DNA from: Hippophae tibetana
Taxonomy: Eukaryota > Streptophyta > Magnoliopsida > Rosales > Elaeagnaceae
Assembly: GCA_037013495.1 (NCBI GenBank)
Contig: CM072806.1
Coordinates: 21,403,501-21,467,500 of the forward strand
Reading direction: 5' to 3'
Length of the DNA stretch: 64,000 nucleotides
Shown one piece after another: positions 11,177 to 21,600 of this stretch (the stretch's first letter is position 1; every line of letters begins with the position of its first letter). The notes under the pieces are model-generated. The model worked only from the letters and a program-made list of their open reading frames with translations. It did no database searches and had not been told where the DNA came from. Position numbers and translations under genes: made by a program.

Positions 11177-13068
11177 TTTGTATAGTATTACAAATCCAAA
11201 TAGTACTTATATTAAAGTAGGACTAAAATTTAAAGGTTATAACACTTACCATTTACATGCATATATAGATACATGAGCTAGTATGTGTGTAGCCAATAAA
11301 TATGTATTTCCAGAGAACAACTGAAAACAAGCACCAAAAGATTTGATTGTAAGAATTGCTAATAATACTACAATAAAACTTAATCAAGTATTAAAAGATA
11401 CTGATATAATAATAGGAGGGGAAAACTTTCATATTCCTACAATATATCAACAAGAAACAGGTGTAGACTTGTTAATAGGAAATAAATTCTTAAATTTATA
11501 TCAACCTTTCACACAACATTCTGACAAAACAAGCCTTACAACTTTAGAAGGAGATACAATATATGTCTCTAAAGTAAGAAAAACTCTAACTGTCTCCAAC
11601 CCAACTTTTATGCAACAACATAAAAAGCGAAAACATGGTGAGATAGAAGACCAACAAAAATAGAAACCCTGTTTAGAAAATATTTCATTAGATATAGAAG
11701 AAAAACAAAACTCTTTTCTTAATGAAATACAAGAAGATAAAGCCCTAACATGCATTAAAAGACTATTAAAAATAGTCAGTTCAGAAAATCCTTTGGATCC
11801 AAAAATAAATAAAATTAAAACAAGAGTAAAAATAGAATTAAGAGATCCTAACAAAGTCATAAGAGTAAAACCAATGATTTATACTCCAGAAGACAGGATT
11901 GAATTTGAAAAACAAATTGAAGAGCTTTTGGAATTAAAAGTCATAATACCAAGTAATTCACCTCACTCTAGTCCAGCATTTTTAGTTGAAAAAGAAGCTG
12001 AGAAAAGAAGAGGAAAAAAAAGAATGGTAATAAAATTCAAAGCATTAAATAAAGAAACCATTGATGATGGATACTTCATTCCAAAAAAGGAAGAACTACT
12101 ATCATTAATAAAAGGAAAGAAAGAAATATTTCTCAAGTTTCGATTGCAAAAGTGGATTTTGGCAAATAAGATTGGATGAAGAATCCCAAAAAGTAACGGC
12201 ATTCAGTTGCCCCCAAGGACAATTCCAATGGACGGTTATACCATTTGGATTAAAACAAGCTCAAGGTATTTTTCAAAGATATATGGATAACATTTTTAAA
12301 AAATTACAAGAATGTAGAAAAAGAAGGCATTGTACTCTCTAAAAAGAAAGCAGTACTTGCTCAGCAAAAAATCAAATACTTAGGATTGGAAATTGAAGAT
12401 GGAAAACATAATCTACAACCCCATATACTAAATAATATTCAAGGTTTTCCTAGTGAATTAAAAGATAAAAACTAATTACAAAGATTTTTAGGATGCTTAA
12501 CATATGCAGAAGCCTATATCAAGAAACTTGTAGAAATGAGAAAACCATTACAAGCAAAATTGAAAAAATATCATGTCTGGAAATGGACAGAAGAAGATAC
12601 TCTATATATGGAAAAAGTAAAGGCAAAAATAAAAAATTTACCAACTTTATACCATCCAAGAACAGATGATAAAATGATAATTGAAATAGATTCTTCACAA
12701 GAATATTGGGGAGCAGTCCTCAAAGCAAGAGTAGATGACAAAGATGAATATCTTTGCAGATACACATCAGGGTCTTTCCAAGGGCCAGAATTAAATTATC
12801 ATAGTAATAAAAAAGAATACTTAGTTGTTAAAAAAACTATTAAGAAATTTGCAATATATGTTATAAGTTCTAGATTCATTATTAGGACAGATAACAAGAA
12901 TTTTGGCTATTTCTTAAGAACTAATATTGCAGGAGATTATAAACAAGGAAGACTAATCAGATGGCAACAATGGTTCAACCATTACAATTTTGATGTTGAA
13001 TATCTTCCAGGACATAAAATAGCTTAGCTGATGATCTTACTAGAGAATTAGCACCTCTAACTATTTTT
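11133..13068 (+). pseudogene. Caulimovirid protease-RT-RNase H polyprotein, broken
   Basis: Pol polyprotein overlapping the coat protein end by about 44 bases. The protease active site at about 11262-11290 reads YIDT-stop-AS, so the D-T/S-G triad position is a stop. The protease body runs to a TAG at 11661. RT follows: a linker, then IPSNSPHSSPAFLVEKEAEK (11948-12007), then a frame change near 12135-12145, then QKVTAFSCPQGQFQWTVIPF and GLKQAQGIFQRYMDNIF. The sequence then jumps near 12310 to the downstream block ending KKKAVLAQQKIKYLGLEIED. The stretch that should carry the catalytic YxDD motif, some tens of codons, is missing. RNase H (12536-13026) is well kept, with the acidic residues in EIDSSQEYWG, NYHSNKKE and IIRTDNK. 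A frame change near 13020-13030 precedes the terminal LADDLTREL. Confidence 0.85.
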
Positions 13069-14577
13069 ATGATTGTAGGAATGGAACATCTTGATATAAA
13101 GATCAAGATAAAAGAAAAGGAGATAAAAATCCTACAGGAACAACTCGAGTTGCTATATCTCGAGAAATCTCTTAAGGAGACAGGAATAAAACAGGAAGAA
13201 CTTAATTGTTTAAAACAACCTCTAGAAAGCAGAACCTCAAATGAGGAATCTCTAATAAAAAAGGAAGAACCTAACAGTTCACAAAAAACTTCTAAACTCA
13301 ATTGGGCAGATGAAGCAAAAAAAGAAGAACAAAAAAAAGTTTATGTGGTCTATAATGGCCCAAAACCAGGAATTTATAACAACTGGGCAGAAGCTAGCAA
13401 ATCTATTCTAGGAATTAGTGGAGTAACTCATAGTGCCTTCACCAACAGGATAGAAGCAGAAGGTAGTTATGCCAACTACAAAACACCAAAACTAATAACT
13501 CCAGAGGAGATAGTAAGAAATTATTTTGTGGTACTACAACAACAACCAACAATTCCAAGCAGATTGACAAATCTTGGGAAAATAGCAAGGCCTACAGTGC
13601 TATTCAGAGAAACATCTCCACCAGAGACATCAAAAATAACAAAACATTAAGTATTATTCAGGGAGACATCTCCTAGAACTACATCAGTCATTGAAGATGA
13701 AAAAGACCAATACAGAAACCTCAACAAACCACAATGGTTAAATCTCTATAATTTAGCCAAAAAATCTACCCAAGAACATATTGAAGATATGAAATTCTAT
13801 ACTATAGATAAGGAATTTCCTACAGGTAGTACATTCAATATATTGGAAGGAGTTGATCCAATTTTTCTGTATAAAGCATTTCATGCAGGATTAATAGAAA
13901 ATATATATCCAGGAATTAATTTAAGTGAATTAAATTATTTCCCAGAAAATTTTAAAAGAGCAATTAAGAATTTCCGAAGAAAAATTAAAACAGGTGATAA
14001 ACCTGTTTATCTTAGATTTTTTAGTTCATTAATGGATTGGAATGCAGAAGGAAGTATTAGTCCCTACCACTTCATCAAAATAGGGATTTCCAACAGAAAC
14101 AGAGAAGTTCCCAAACCAAGGGCACTTCTAGAAAAGGAATTCAACACAGAAGAACTCTGTGTATTAAGAGGATAAATGCTAAGCCAAATTTACTATGAAC
14201 TCAAAAAGATCGATAATTCTACTGAAATTAAAGTAAATTATTCAACTAGTAATGTTATTATCATTTATTCAACTAGTAATGTTATTATCATTTCTCATAG
14301 CAGCATGGCTCTGTCAGAAGAAGATGGTGAAAAAATCACCAAATATGAAACCAATTTTAATTGCAACAACCTAGAGATTGGTCAAGAAACTAGGAAGGTA
14401 TTTTGCTTTTATGCTAGAAAAGCCACCAAAGACCATAGATGCATTCTTTGCATCAAAGATCGAGAAGATGAAGATGAGTCATCATCAACGTCATCAAAGG
14501 AATCGTCGGCAAAAACAACAAAGAAGAATAAGAAAAGCAGTTGTCGGCAGAAGACTACAAAAGAAATAAAGATGTAG
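13069..14577 (+). pseudogene. ORF VI-type transactivator/viroplasmin, two internal stops
   Basis: Caulimovirid inclusion-body protein and translational transactivator. In known viruses it forms viroplasms and lets ribosomes reinitiate on polycistronic RNA. One frame runs 13069-14577 (503 codons counting stops), interrupted only by TAA at 13648-13650 and 14173-14175. N-terminal part (to about residue 85): Lys/Glu-rich coiled coil. Residues about 90-140: viroplasmin domain (KVYVVYNGPKPGIYNNWAEA, then SAFTNRIEAEGSYANY), the RNase H1 N-terminal-like fold. Residues about 240-365: conserved C-terminal region. The tail has a Cys/His cluster (CFYARKATKDHRCILC, about 14401-14448), then a Ser-, Lys- and acid-rich end. 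A 27-bp in-frame duplication lies at 14238-14291. The true start could be the ATG at 13081. Confidence 0.85.
14238..14291 (+). repeat. Perfect 27-bp tandem duplication in transactivator
   Basis: Two identical adjacent 27-base units (14238-14264 and 14265-14291) encode the repeated nonapeptide YSTSNVIII in frame. Perfect identity suggests a recent slippage event compared with the rest of the decayed copy, or one already present in the virus. Confidence 0.9.
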
Positions 14578-14709
14578 ACCCCACATCTTAGTCGGTAACA
14601 TATGCCAAGGAAAAAAGTAATGGTTATCCTTTAAAAAGGAAAAGCAGATGAATTATTAAAGTAAAGGTAAAATAATAATTTTAGTCTTGTAAACAAGGAT
14701 TCCTTATTC

Positions 14710-14717
14710 TATAAAAG
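14710..14717 (+). promoter_or_regulatory. TATA box of viral pregenomic promoter
   Basis: TATAAAAG lies about 130 bases after the transactivator stop, where caulimovirids keep the pregenomic (35S-type) promoter. The predicted start would be around 14740-14745, near a run of ACAAAACACAC. That places the polyadenylation signal about 160 bases and the primer site about 620 bases downstream, spacing much like cauliflower mosaic virus. A TGACG motif (minus strand, 14489-14493) lies about 220 bases upstream; its relevance is uncertain. Activity is inferred only. Confidence 0.65.
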
Positions 14718-14817
14718 GAACTCTTATTATCATAACAAAACACACAGAAAAAACCAGAGCTCTCTACTCTGAAATACTCTACCAGAGAAAATCTATCTAA
14801 AAACCCCAAAACCAATA

Positions 14818-14847
14818 ATGTTGTACCCAGTAACTACGAGCGACTAA
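14818..14847 (+). CDS. First leader short ORF (9 codons)
   Basis: ATG TTG ... TAA encodes MLYPVTTSD. It is the first AUG of the predicted pregenomic leader and ends just before or inside a weak stem (CGACTAAG near 14842-14849 against CTTAGTTAG near 14866-14874). In other caulimovirids a short ORF ending ahead of a structured leader promotes ribosome shunting. The resemblance here is positional, not tested. Confidence 0.4.
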   Translation: MLYPVTTSD

Positions 14848-14902
14848 GTACCCCTTTCAAGGTTCTTAGTTAGCCTTAAGTTGTAATAATTATTATATTT
14901 TG

Positions 14903-14908
14903 AATAAA
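14903..14908 (+). terminator. Viral polyadenylation signal
   Basis: AATAAA about 160 bases downstream of the predicted pregenomic start, the usual place for the caulimovirid poly(A) signal that is bypassed once and used on the second pass. In this linear host copy it could truncate any transcript started from the viral promoter before TSR1. Confidence 0.55.
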
Positions 14909-15065
14909 ATGGAGTTCTATTACTCTTCTCCAGTAAGTCAACTATTGGACACCATTCATGTACGGATGTAGAAGGCTCACCATTACCAGAGGGTGTTGAA
15001 ATATTCGCTTATAATAAGGTATAATATCTTTAAAATAGGAAAATAAGATTTAAACAATTAAAAAT

Positions 15066-15329
15066 ATGAATATCGAATCATTAGTACATAAATTAGAATT
15101 ATTAGATTTAACAAATGAAAGAGTAATTTTTAATTTTAAAAGATAATTAATAGAATCAGGATTGGAATTAAGTAACCAACATAATGAAAAACATAACATA
15201 CTATGCAATTGTAGTGAATACAGAAGAAAATTAGATTTATACAGTAAAATAATAAGTTTTTTAAATAATTTATTATCACCAATCAATATACAAAGACCGT
15301 TAAGTAGGTCAATTTTAACTCCAGATTAA
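15066..15329 (+). pseudogene. Small leader-region ORF, one internal stop
   Basis: One frame begins ATG at 15066 and ends TAA at 15327-15329 (88 codons), with a single stop at 15144-15146. The product would begin MNIESLVHKLELLDLTNERV and has a leucine-spaced helical character; it is not recognised. It lies between the pregenomic promoter and the primer site. Some caulimovirid genera carry small ORFs in this zone. Possible leader ORF or unnamed viral protein. Confidence 0.4.
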
Positions 15330-15362
15330 AAATCTTAAATATTGTATCGATCTTATAAAAAA

Positions 15363-15374
15363 TGGTATCAGAAC
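15363..15374 (+). other. tRNA-Met primer binding site of the virus
   Basis: TGGTATCAGAAC matches the conserved caulimovirid minus-strand primer site TGGTATCAGAGC with one G-to-A change. It lies about 620 bases beyond the predicted pregenomic start. It marks position 1 of the circular viral genome and lies within about 120 bases of the right end of the insert. Confidence 0.75.
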
Positions 15375-15455
15375 CAATAAATAGTAAAATTCAAACAATA
15401 ATGAATAGTAAAATTCAAACACAAACATTAATACACGGAAGATTAATACCCTTAA

Positions 15456-15463
15456 TATATAAA
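15456..15463 (+). promoter_or_regulatory. Candidate TATA box for TSR1
   Basis: TATATAAA lies 177 bases before the TSR1 ATG, at or just beyond the edge of the viral sequence. It would give a 5' leader of about 150 bases. Whether this short interval is native host promoter or viral end sequence cannot be decided by eye. Confidence 0.35.
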
Positions 15464-15639
15464 GGTATTTGTGATATTTAATAAATCCAAGTAGCATAAT
15501 CGAAGATATAGCAAACCTCACGAGCATACCATTCAAATCACTATCTTTCTTAATTTAAAGGAGTACGGTATTTATCTCTAATAAATAAACAAAATTCCTG
15601 AGACTTAAACCCTGCCGTCCGCGATTGTCTCTGGAAGCC

Positions 15640-18600
15640 ATGGGGAGTTCGCGAACTCAAGTAAACAAACCTCATAAGTCTCGATTCTCTTCAAAATCTT
15701 CTCGCAACATTCACAAGACTTCTCTCAAAGGTTTTCTCTAATAATCTATTTTTTTAAGGTTTTATCGTTTTGGTTTATGTCGACCATAAACCCTAACAAA
15801 GAAAAAACGAAAAATGTACGGACGCTATTTGCTTTTACTAAATTTTCAGTTCAATTTTGTTAGGAGTATGGTGATTATATATGTGTTTTCTTGATATGCA
15901 ATTTAATATTACTTTTTATTATAAAATTTAGTTCTGATTTTTGTTTACAGATCAGTGTAAGGCTGTTAAATCAGATCGCAATGTTGGCAAGGGAGCTAAA
16001 GCCGCCAGAATTCAGCGTAACAAGATGGTAATTGACTATTTCTTCTTATTAGTTGATGGTTTTGTTCTGAACTCCTTCATGTACCCCTTTTGTGGTTTTG
16101 TAGCTTCGAGAGCAAAAACGAGCTTGTCTTTTAAAAGAAAAAAGGACTTCAAGTGGTTCAACAAGTCCTCCTCGTGTTATAGTAAGTGATAATTGTAAAG
16201 TACTTCAATGTATGTCTATTATGTCAACCCTTTCCGATTTTTCAAAATAAATTGCTCCAAGCAGGTTCTCGTTGGTCTTTCTGCTGATGTGAATTTAAAT
16301 TCACTTGCTGAAGATCTTCTGGCATTATTATCTGGAGATAATTCTAGGAGTTCTTCTTCAACAGTTGCTTCTCTTGATTATAAGTTGAGAATTACGGTAT
16401 GCTTTCTTTGTATGGTATATCTGGTTTTCACATCTCTGCTAGTTTCCTTGTAAAAGATCCTTGTGGTGTACTAGTGTTAAAAGAATTGGTTGTTGGTACT
16501 GCTCCTTAGATTTAACCAATCATGATAGGAAGTTTGATTTAATTCTACTTAAGAGTATTAGGGGACATGAGTGTTTACCATTTGTTCCGCGTATTGGAAA
16601 TATTAAGAATATAAAATGTGACATCAATAATTGTCTGCTATGTTTTACTTAAGTGATAGTTTTATAAAAGCAATATTAGACTTTTTTTAATAACTTAAGC
16701 TCTTGAGAGAGTTGGTGACCAACAAACTTTTAGCATGGTATTAGAGTTGCAGGATCTGTGTTCAAGACTCAATTACCCCAATTATTGAATTGTAAGTGTT
16801 TTGACATCTATGGTGCATATAGCCAACACTTGTAGAGCAGTGAGAGATGTATAAAAGCAATATTGACCCTTTCCCAATAGCCTAAGCTCTTGGGAGAATT
16901 GATGACCAACAAACTTCTAACACTTAGTCTAAGTCCAACAAGAAAGGTGAAAAAAATTTAGGTGATAAACATTATATAAGATCCTTTTTCTCGATCGGTT
17001 TTCAGATAGGGGACTTGGGTTATTATATATCTTGTTAGCCTCAATATATGATGGTGGGCAATATAATAGTTCATTCTCAAAGAGGTGTAGGTATAGCAGA
17101 CAGGATCATTATGCGTTTCCTTTACTTTCACTTTAGAAAAATGTGCAGATTTCAATTTTGTTGCTCGGTGATCTAAATTCATAAACATTCCTTGTCATTA
17201 TGGTGAAGATCCTTACTATTGTTATAATTTAGGTGTTGAAAGCACCTCATGGAGAACTTCTATCGTGTATAGAAATGGCCAAGGTATGCTTTCCTGCATT
17301 TTATCAGTTTATCCTTTGACTGATTTTCAGTGACCTTATGCTTGTTTCTGACCTTTCTTGATTTGTAGGTTGCAGACCTGATTGCTTTTGTGGCATCATC
17401 GAGCTCTGTATGTAAAGAAAGTGTGTCTGATTACATTGATTCATTTGGAAGTCAATGTCTTTCTGTGTTTAGGTCCATTGGTTTACCAAGCACAGTTGCA
17501 CTTATTCGTGTAAGTTATTTTTGATGTGATTTGTAAATGTTTGGAATTGTTTTCCCATTGCCAAAAAGACAATTTTCTTGCACAACTTGACACATGATTC
17601 TTTATTTGTGCTTATAGGATCTTCCTAGTGAGATGAAAAGAAGGCATGAAGCAAAGAAAAATTGTATGTCTAGTATTGCTTCTGAATTTCCCGAGGATTG
17701 CAGATTTTATACTGCTGATACACAGGATGAGTTGCACAAGGTGAATTATTGTTTTATGTTGACTCTGCTATTGGTGCTATTGATATCTGAAGATGATGGG
17801 TGTGAATTTGCAATGTCTACCATACAAACTTTTATCTAAAATTTACTACATTGCAATTGCAGTTCATGTGGCTTTTCAAGGAGCAAAGGGTCTCAACTCC
17901 TCATTGGCGAAGTCAGCGGCCTTACCTTATGGCTCAAGAGGTACTTATTCTATATCCATTACTTTATGATATTTTTTTTAATTTGGTGGTGGCATCGTTT
18001 GGGGATAACTAAATTACATGGGAAAAGTTGTCTTGCAAGTTTTCTTCTATCTCTATTAGTTATTGCTGAGCAGTGGACCCTTTGAAGAGATATTATCTGA
18101 AACATAACCAAACAATTAAATTGGTATTCACAGTATGCATGTTAAAATGCATTTTACTTGCTACCTTCTTTCTAAAATACTTCATTTTTAGGTTGATATG
18201 GTAACAGATGATGCCGACTTGAGTAAAAGCACTCTCCTCATCACAGGATATTTGCGTGTGCATAGACTCTCTGTGAATCAGCTGGTATTTGTTTTCCCAT
18301 TGCCTTGGACCTGTTACCTGATTTGATGATTATTTAATAACTTGCTTTCAAATTACCAGGTTCATATTTCTGGTGCGGGGGATTTCCAGTTGTCCAAGAT
18401 TGACATTCTCAGGGACCCGTATCCTTTAATTTCAAGGAAAGGACAGGATATGATGGATTCAGATGATGTGAATGGTTTTGAGGTATATAAATCTTCCCCC
18501 AACTATTTGCCAGGCATTCAATGATTGTGATGGCATCATGTATTCTACGGTTTCAGGATATTATAAAAGTTTTGTTTTTCATGCGTTTTTGTTTTGATGC

Positions 18601-21600
18601 ATCTGTAGGGTGTGTGTTCCTTAATGCCTGATCCCCTGAAGCAGGAGCGGTTGCTTGTTGAAAATGTCCCTAATCCTCTTGCAGGCGAACAGGTAAAATG
18701 ATCATATCCTTGCTTAATTATCACATTTAGTCTGTGATGCTTCATCTATAATCTATATTAAGCAAATGTGGTTACGTTATTGAATCTTGTTACTTTGGTG
18801 TCTCATCTTTTCTGAATTAGTTGTTATCTGCTACTAGTTTAATATACGAATTTGCCATAGTATGTTCTAAATTTCTTATCATTGATATTAACATGGGGGA
18901 TAAATTTTCACAATAAACTGTGGACCATCATGCTTATTATCTTAAAAATATGCTCTTGATGTTGTTTTTTAACTTTTGGAGGAAAGATGTTTTCAACTAA
19001 TCTGTATTCTGTTCTGATCCAACCTCTGATGAATGATCCATGATTTTACGTTTTGATCTGTTGCAGAAGTCATTATTGGAAATAAATGCAACCTTTTTCT
19101 TTCACTCAACTCTATGTTCTAAATTTCTAATCATGGATATTAACATGTGGGATAAATTTTCACAATAAACTATGGACCATCATGCTTACTATCTTAAAAA
19201 TATGCTTTTGATGTTGTTTCAAGTAATCTGTATTCTGTCTGATCCAACCTCTGATGATTGATCCGTAAATGATTTTGGGTTTTGATGTGTTACATAAGTC
19301 ATTATTGGAAATAAATGCAACCTGTTTCTTTCTCTCTACTTCTATTTTTGATTGATTCTGCATATATGATATGCCTTTCCTTCTTTGCACTAATGTCATT
19401 GATCTTTGTAATCAGACATGGCCAACAGAGGCAGAACTTCTTGAGGCTAATAGAAGCCAAAAAAAAAAAAAGTCTAGAAAGAGAACTCTTCCTAGAGGCA
19501 CTTCAGAATACCAGGTGAGCATCTTGTTTCTGTCATCTTATCCATGAGTCTGCATGCTCTTATATCTCGTTTCATTTTTTATGCTTTAACTTCTTTTCTT
19601 GTTTGCTCCTGCTAGTATTTACCAGTATTTACTCATAACTTGGGAACAATGTTGAAAACTTTGCAGGCTGCGTGGATTGTAGATGGCTCTGATAGTGGAG
19701 ATGAATTGGATGGTATGGTACTGGATGAACAAGAGGGTACTAATATTTCTTATTTCAGTGATGATCAAGAATCTCTAGACTTCAGGGACTCTGATCAAGA
19801 AAGTGATGCTGATGCTTTAATGATGGTGAGTCTTTGACATGCAGTTCAGTAGATAACATGACTTGCACTTACATGAGCACACTAGTGTATTTTATTTGCA
19901 GAATGCAAGGAAAAGTGGTTTGCATCTTTGATTTTTATATTCCAATTCCTGTCATACCTTGCAGGAAAGCGAGAGCATGACTAGAGAACAGCTGGAGAAG
20001 GAGATACAAAACATAAAAAAGGAACATGCAGAAGGCGAGGGTATTTATGATATCTTTGCTAAATATGGCGTTTCATGGATTCATTACTTTAGATCTGTGG
20101 CTTTTTTTCCCCCAATGTGATTTAATTGATCCATGGTCTTTTTAATAATTTGGAAGAAGAGGTATGCCAGGGACACACACTGCACCTACTTTTGCATCCA
20201 CACCATTTATATTGTACCACATGTTAATATTATCCCAAAAATGAATGACTTCTTCAATTTTCAAAATAATTTTGACACATGGCACGATATTAGAGATATG
20301 GGTGCAAAAGTGGGTGTTATTAGCATTTCTCTTTGGAAGAAACCTTCTGTAGTTTGAATATGAAGTTTTTAAAAGAGGAAGCCTAAAGACTACAAAATGA
20401 GTTTTGGTATTTTTTTTTTCTATTATTGTTATGTATGACAGAGAACAAATTAACTGTTCTGACGTTTGTTACTTTCCTATACCTGAAGATAAATAAAGTT
20501 ACACAGATTTAAGTACTCAAACAAAAAAGTCCATTGAAATATGTTGAAGACTTGAAGTGACTTCTCTTTGTCGTACGTGTTATTTTATATTAGTCCTTAG
20601 CTATTGGTTTTTCATTATATCCTCAGAATTTCCAGATGAAGTGGATACCCCTTTAGATGTTCCTGCTAGAAAACGCTTTGCCAAATATAGAGGTCTCAAG
20701 TCATTTAGGACCTCTTCATGGGACCCCAAAGTAATATTCTTGTGATTGTCACTTTTTATATATTGTTGATTTAGATGGAATTAGTAATCAAAGTAACCCT
20801 TTACTAATATCAGGAATCTCTACCCCAAGATTATGCCAGAATTTTTGCATTTGATAATTTTGCTCGGACACAAAAACATGTTATTTCCAAAGCTTCAGAC
20901 ATGGGGCAAGAAAGTAGGGATGACTGCATATCACCTGGCTGCTATGCAAGGCTACATATCAAAGATGTAGCAAGTAGCATTGCTTCCAAACTATGTCACC
21001 TTGTAAAAACAGTGCCCATTACAGCATGTGGTCTTTTCCCGCATGAGTCCAAAATGTCTGTCCTCCATTTCAGGTGTGTTTCATTTAGTACTTGTACAGT
21101 ATCTTATTGACAACTGCAGTTTTGCCATTTCTTCTGATATTTTTTGTTTTGCAGCATAAAAAAGCTCGACTCCTACAGTGAACCTATCAAATCAAAAGAA
21201 GAATTAATATTTCATGTTGGCTTTCGCCAATTTGTTGCCAGGTAGTGCTTTGATCGTGTGAACTAGAGCTGTAATTAAACTCGACTGAAGTTATAATGTG
21301 TCTTCTTACATTGTAGGCCAATATTCTCTACCGATGATCTTAACTCTGACAAGCACAAGATGGAAAGATTTCTTCACGAAGGAAGTTTCTCCATAGCATC
21401 AATTTATGCTCCAATTTCGTTTCCTCCTCTTCCTTTGGTTGTTGTAAAAGATGCACAAGGAGATGCTCCGCCTGCAGTTGCTGCTGTTGGCTCACTAAGA
21501 AGTGTTGACCCAGACAGGATTATTTTGAAGAGGATTATTTTAACTGGGTATGATATTTTCTTGTTAAATTATGTTTTCTTTATACCTGTCAACCACTCTT

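Larger units (their letters stand above)
8341..15480 (+). mobile_element. Endogenous pararetrovirus (Caulimoviridae), near full length
   Basis: An integrated, inactivated DNA pararetrovirus of about 7.1 kb, close to a whole caulimovirid genome. Order: movement protein, coat protein, protease-RT-RNase H, ORF VI-type transactivator, promoter and leader with short ORFs, tRNA-Met primer site. A separate viroplasmin-domain protein argues for the caulimo-, soymo-, cavemo- or solendovirus side of the family rather than badnaviruses. The genus is not resolved by eye. The linear copy is opened near the primer site, with a gene at one end and the primer site at the other. Every long frame is broken by stops, frameshifts or deletion, so it is a genomic fossil. 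Exact ends are uncertain (left about 8340, right 15400-15500), and no terminal redundancy or second copy was seen. Confidence 0.88.

Noticed and set aside
15941..17839. Several independent small genes in the TSR1 region
   Set aside because: Each open stretch is a TSR1 exon read through into its introns; joined exons give one continuous 792-residue protein.
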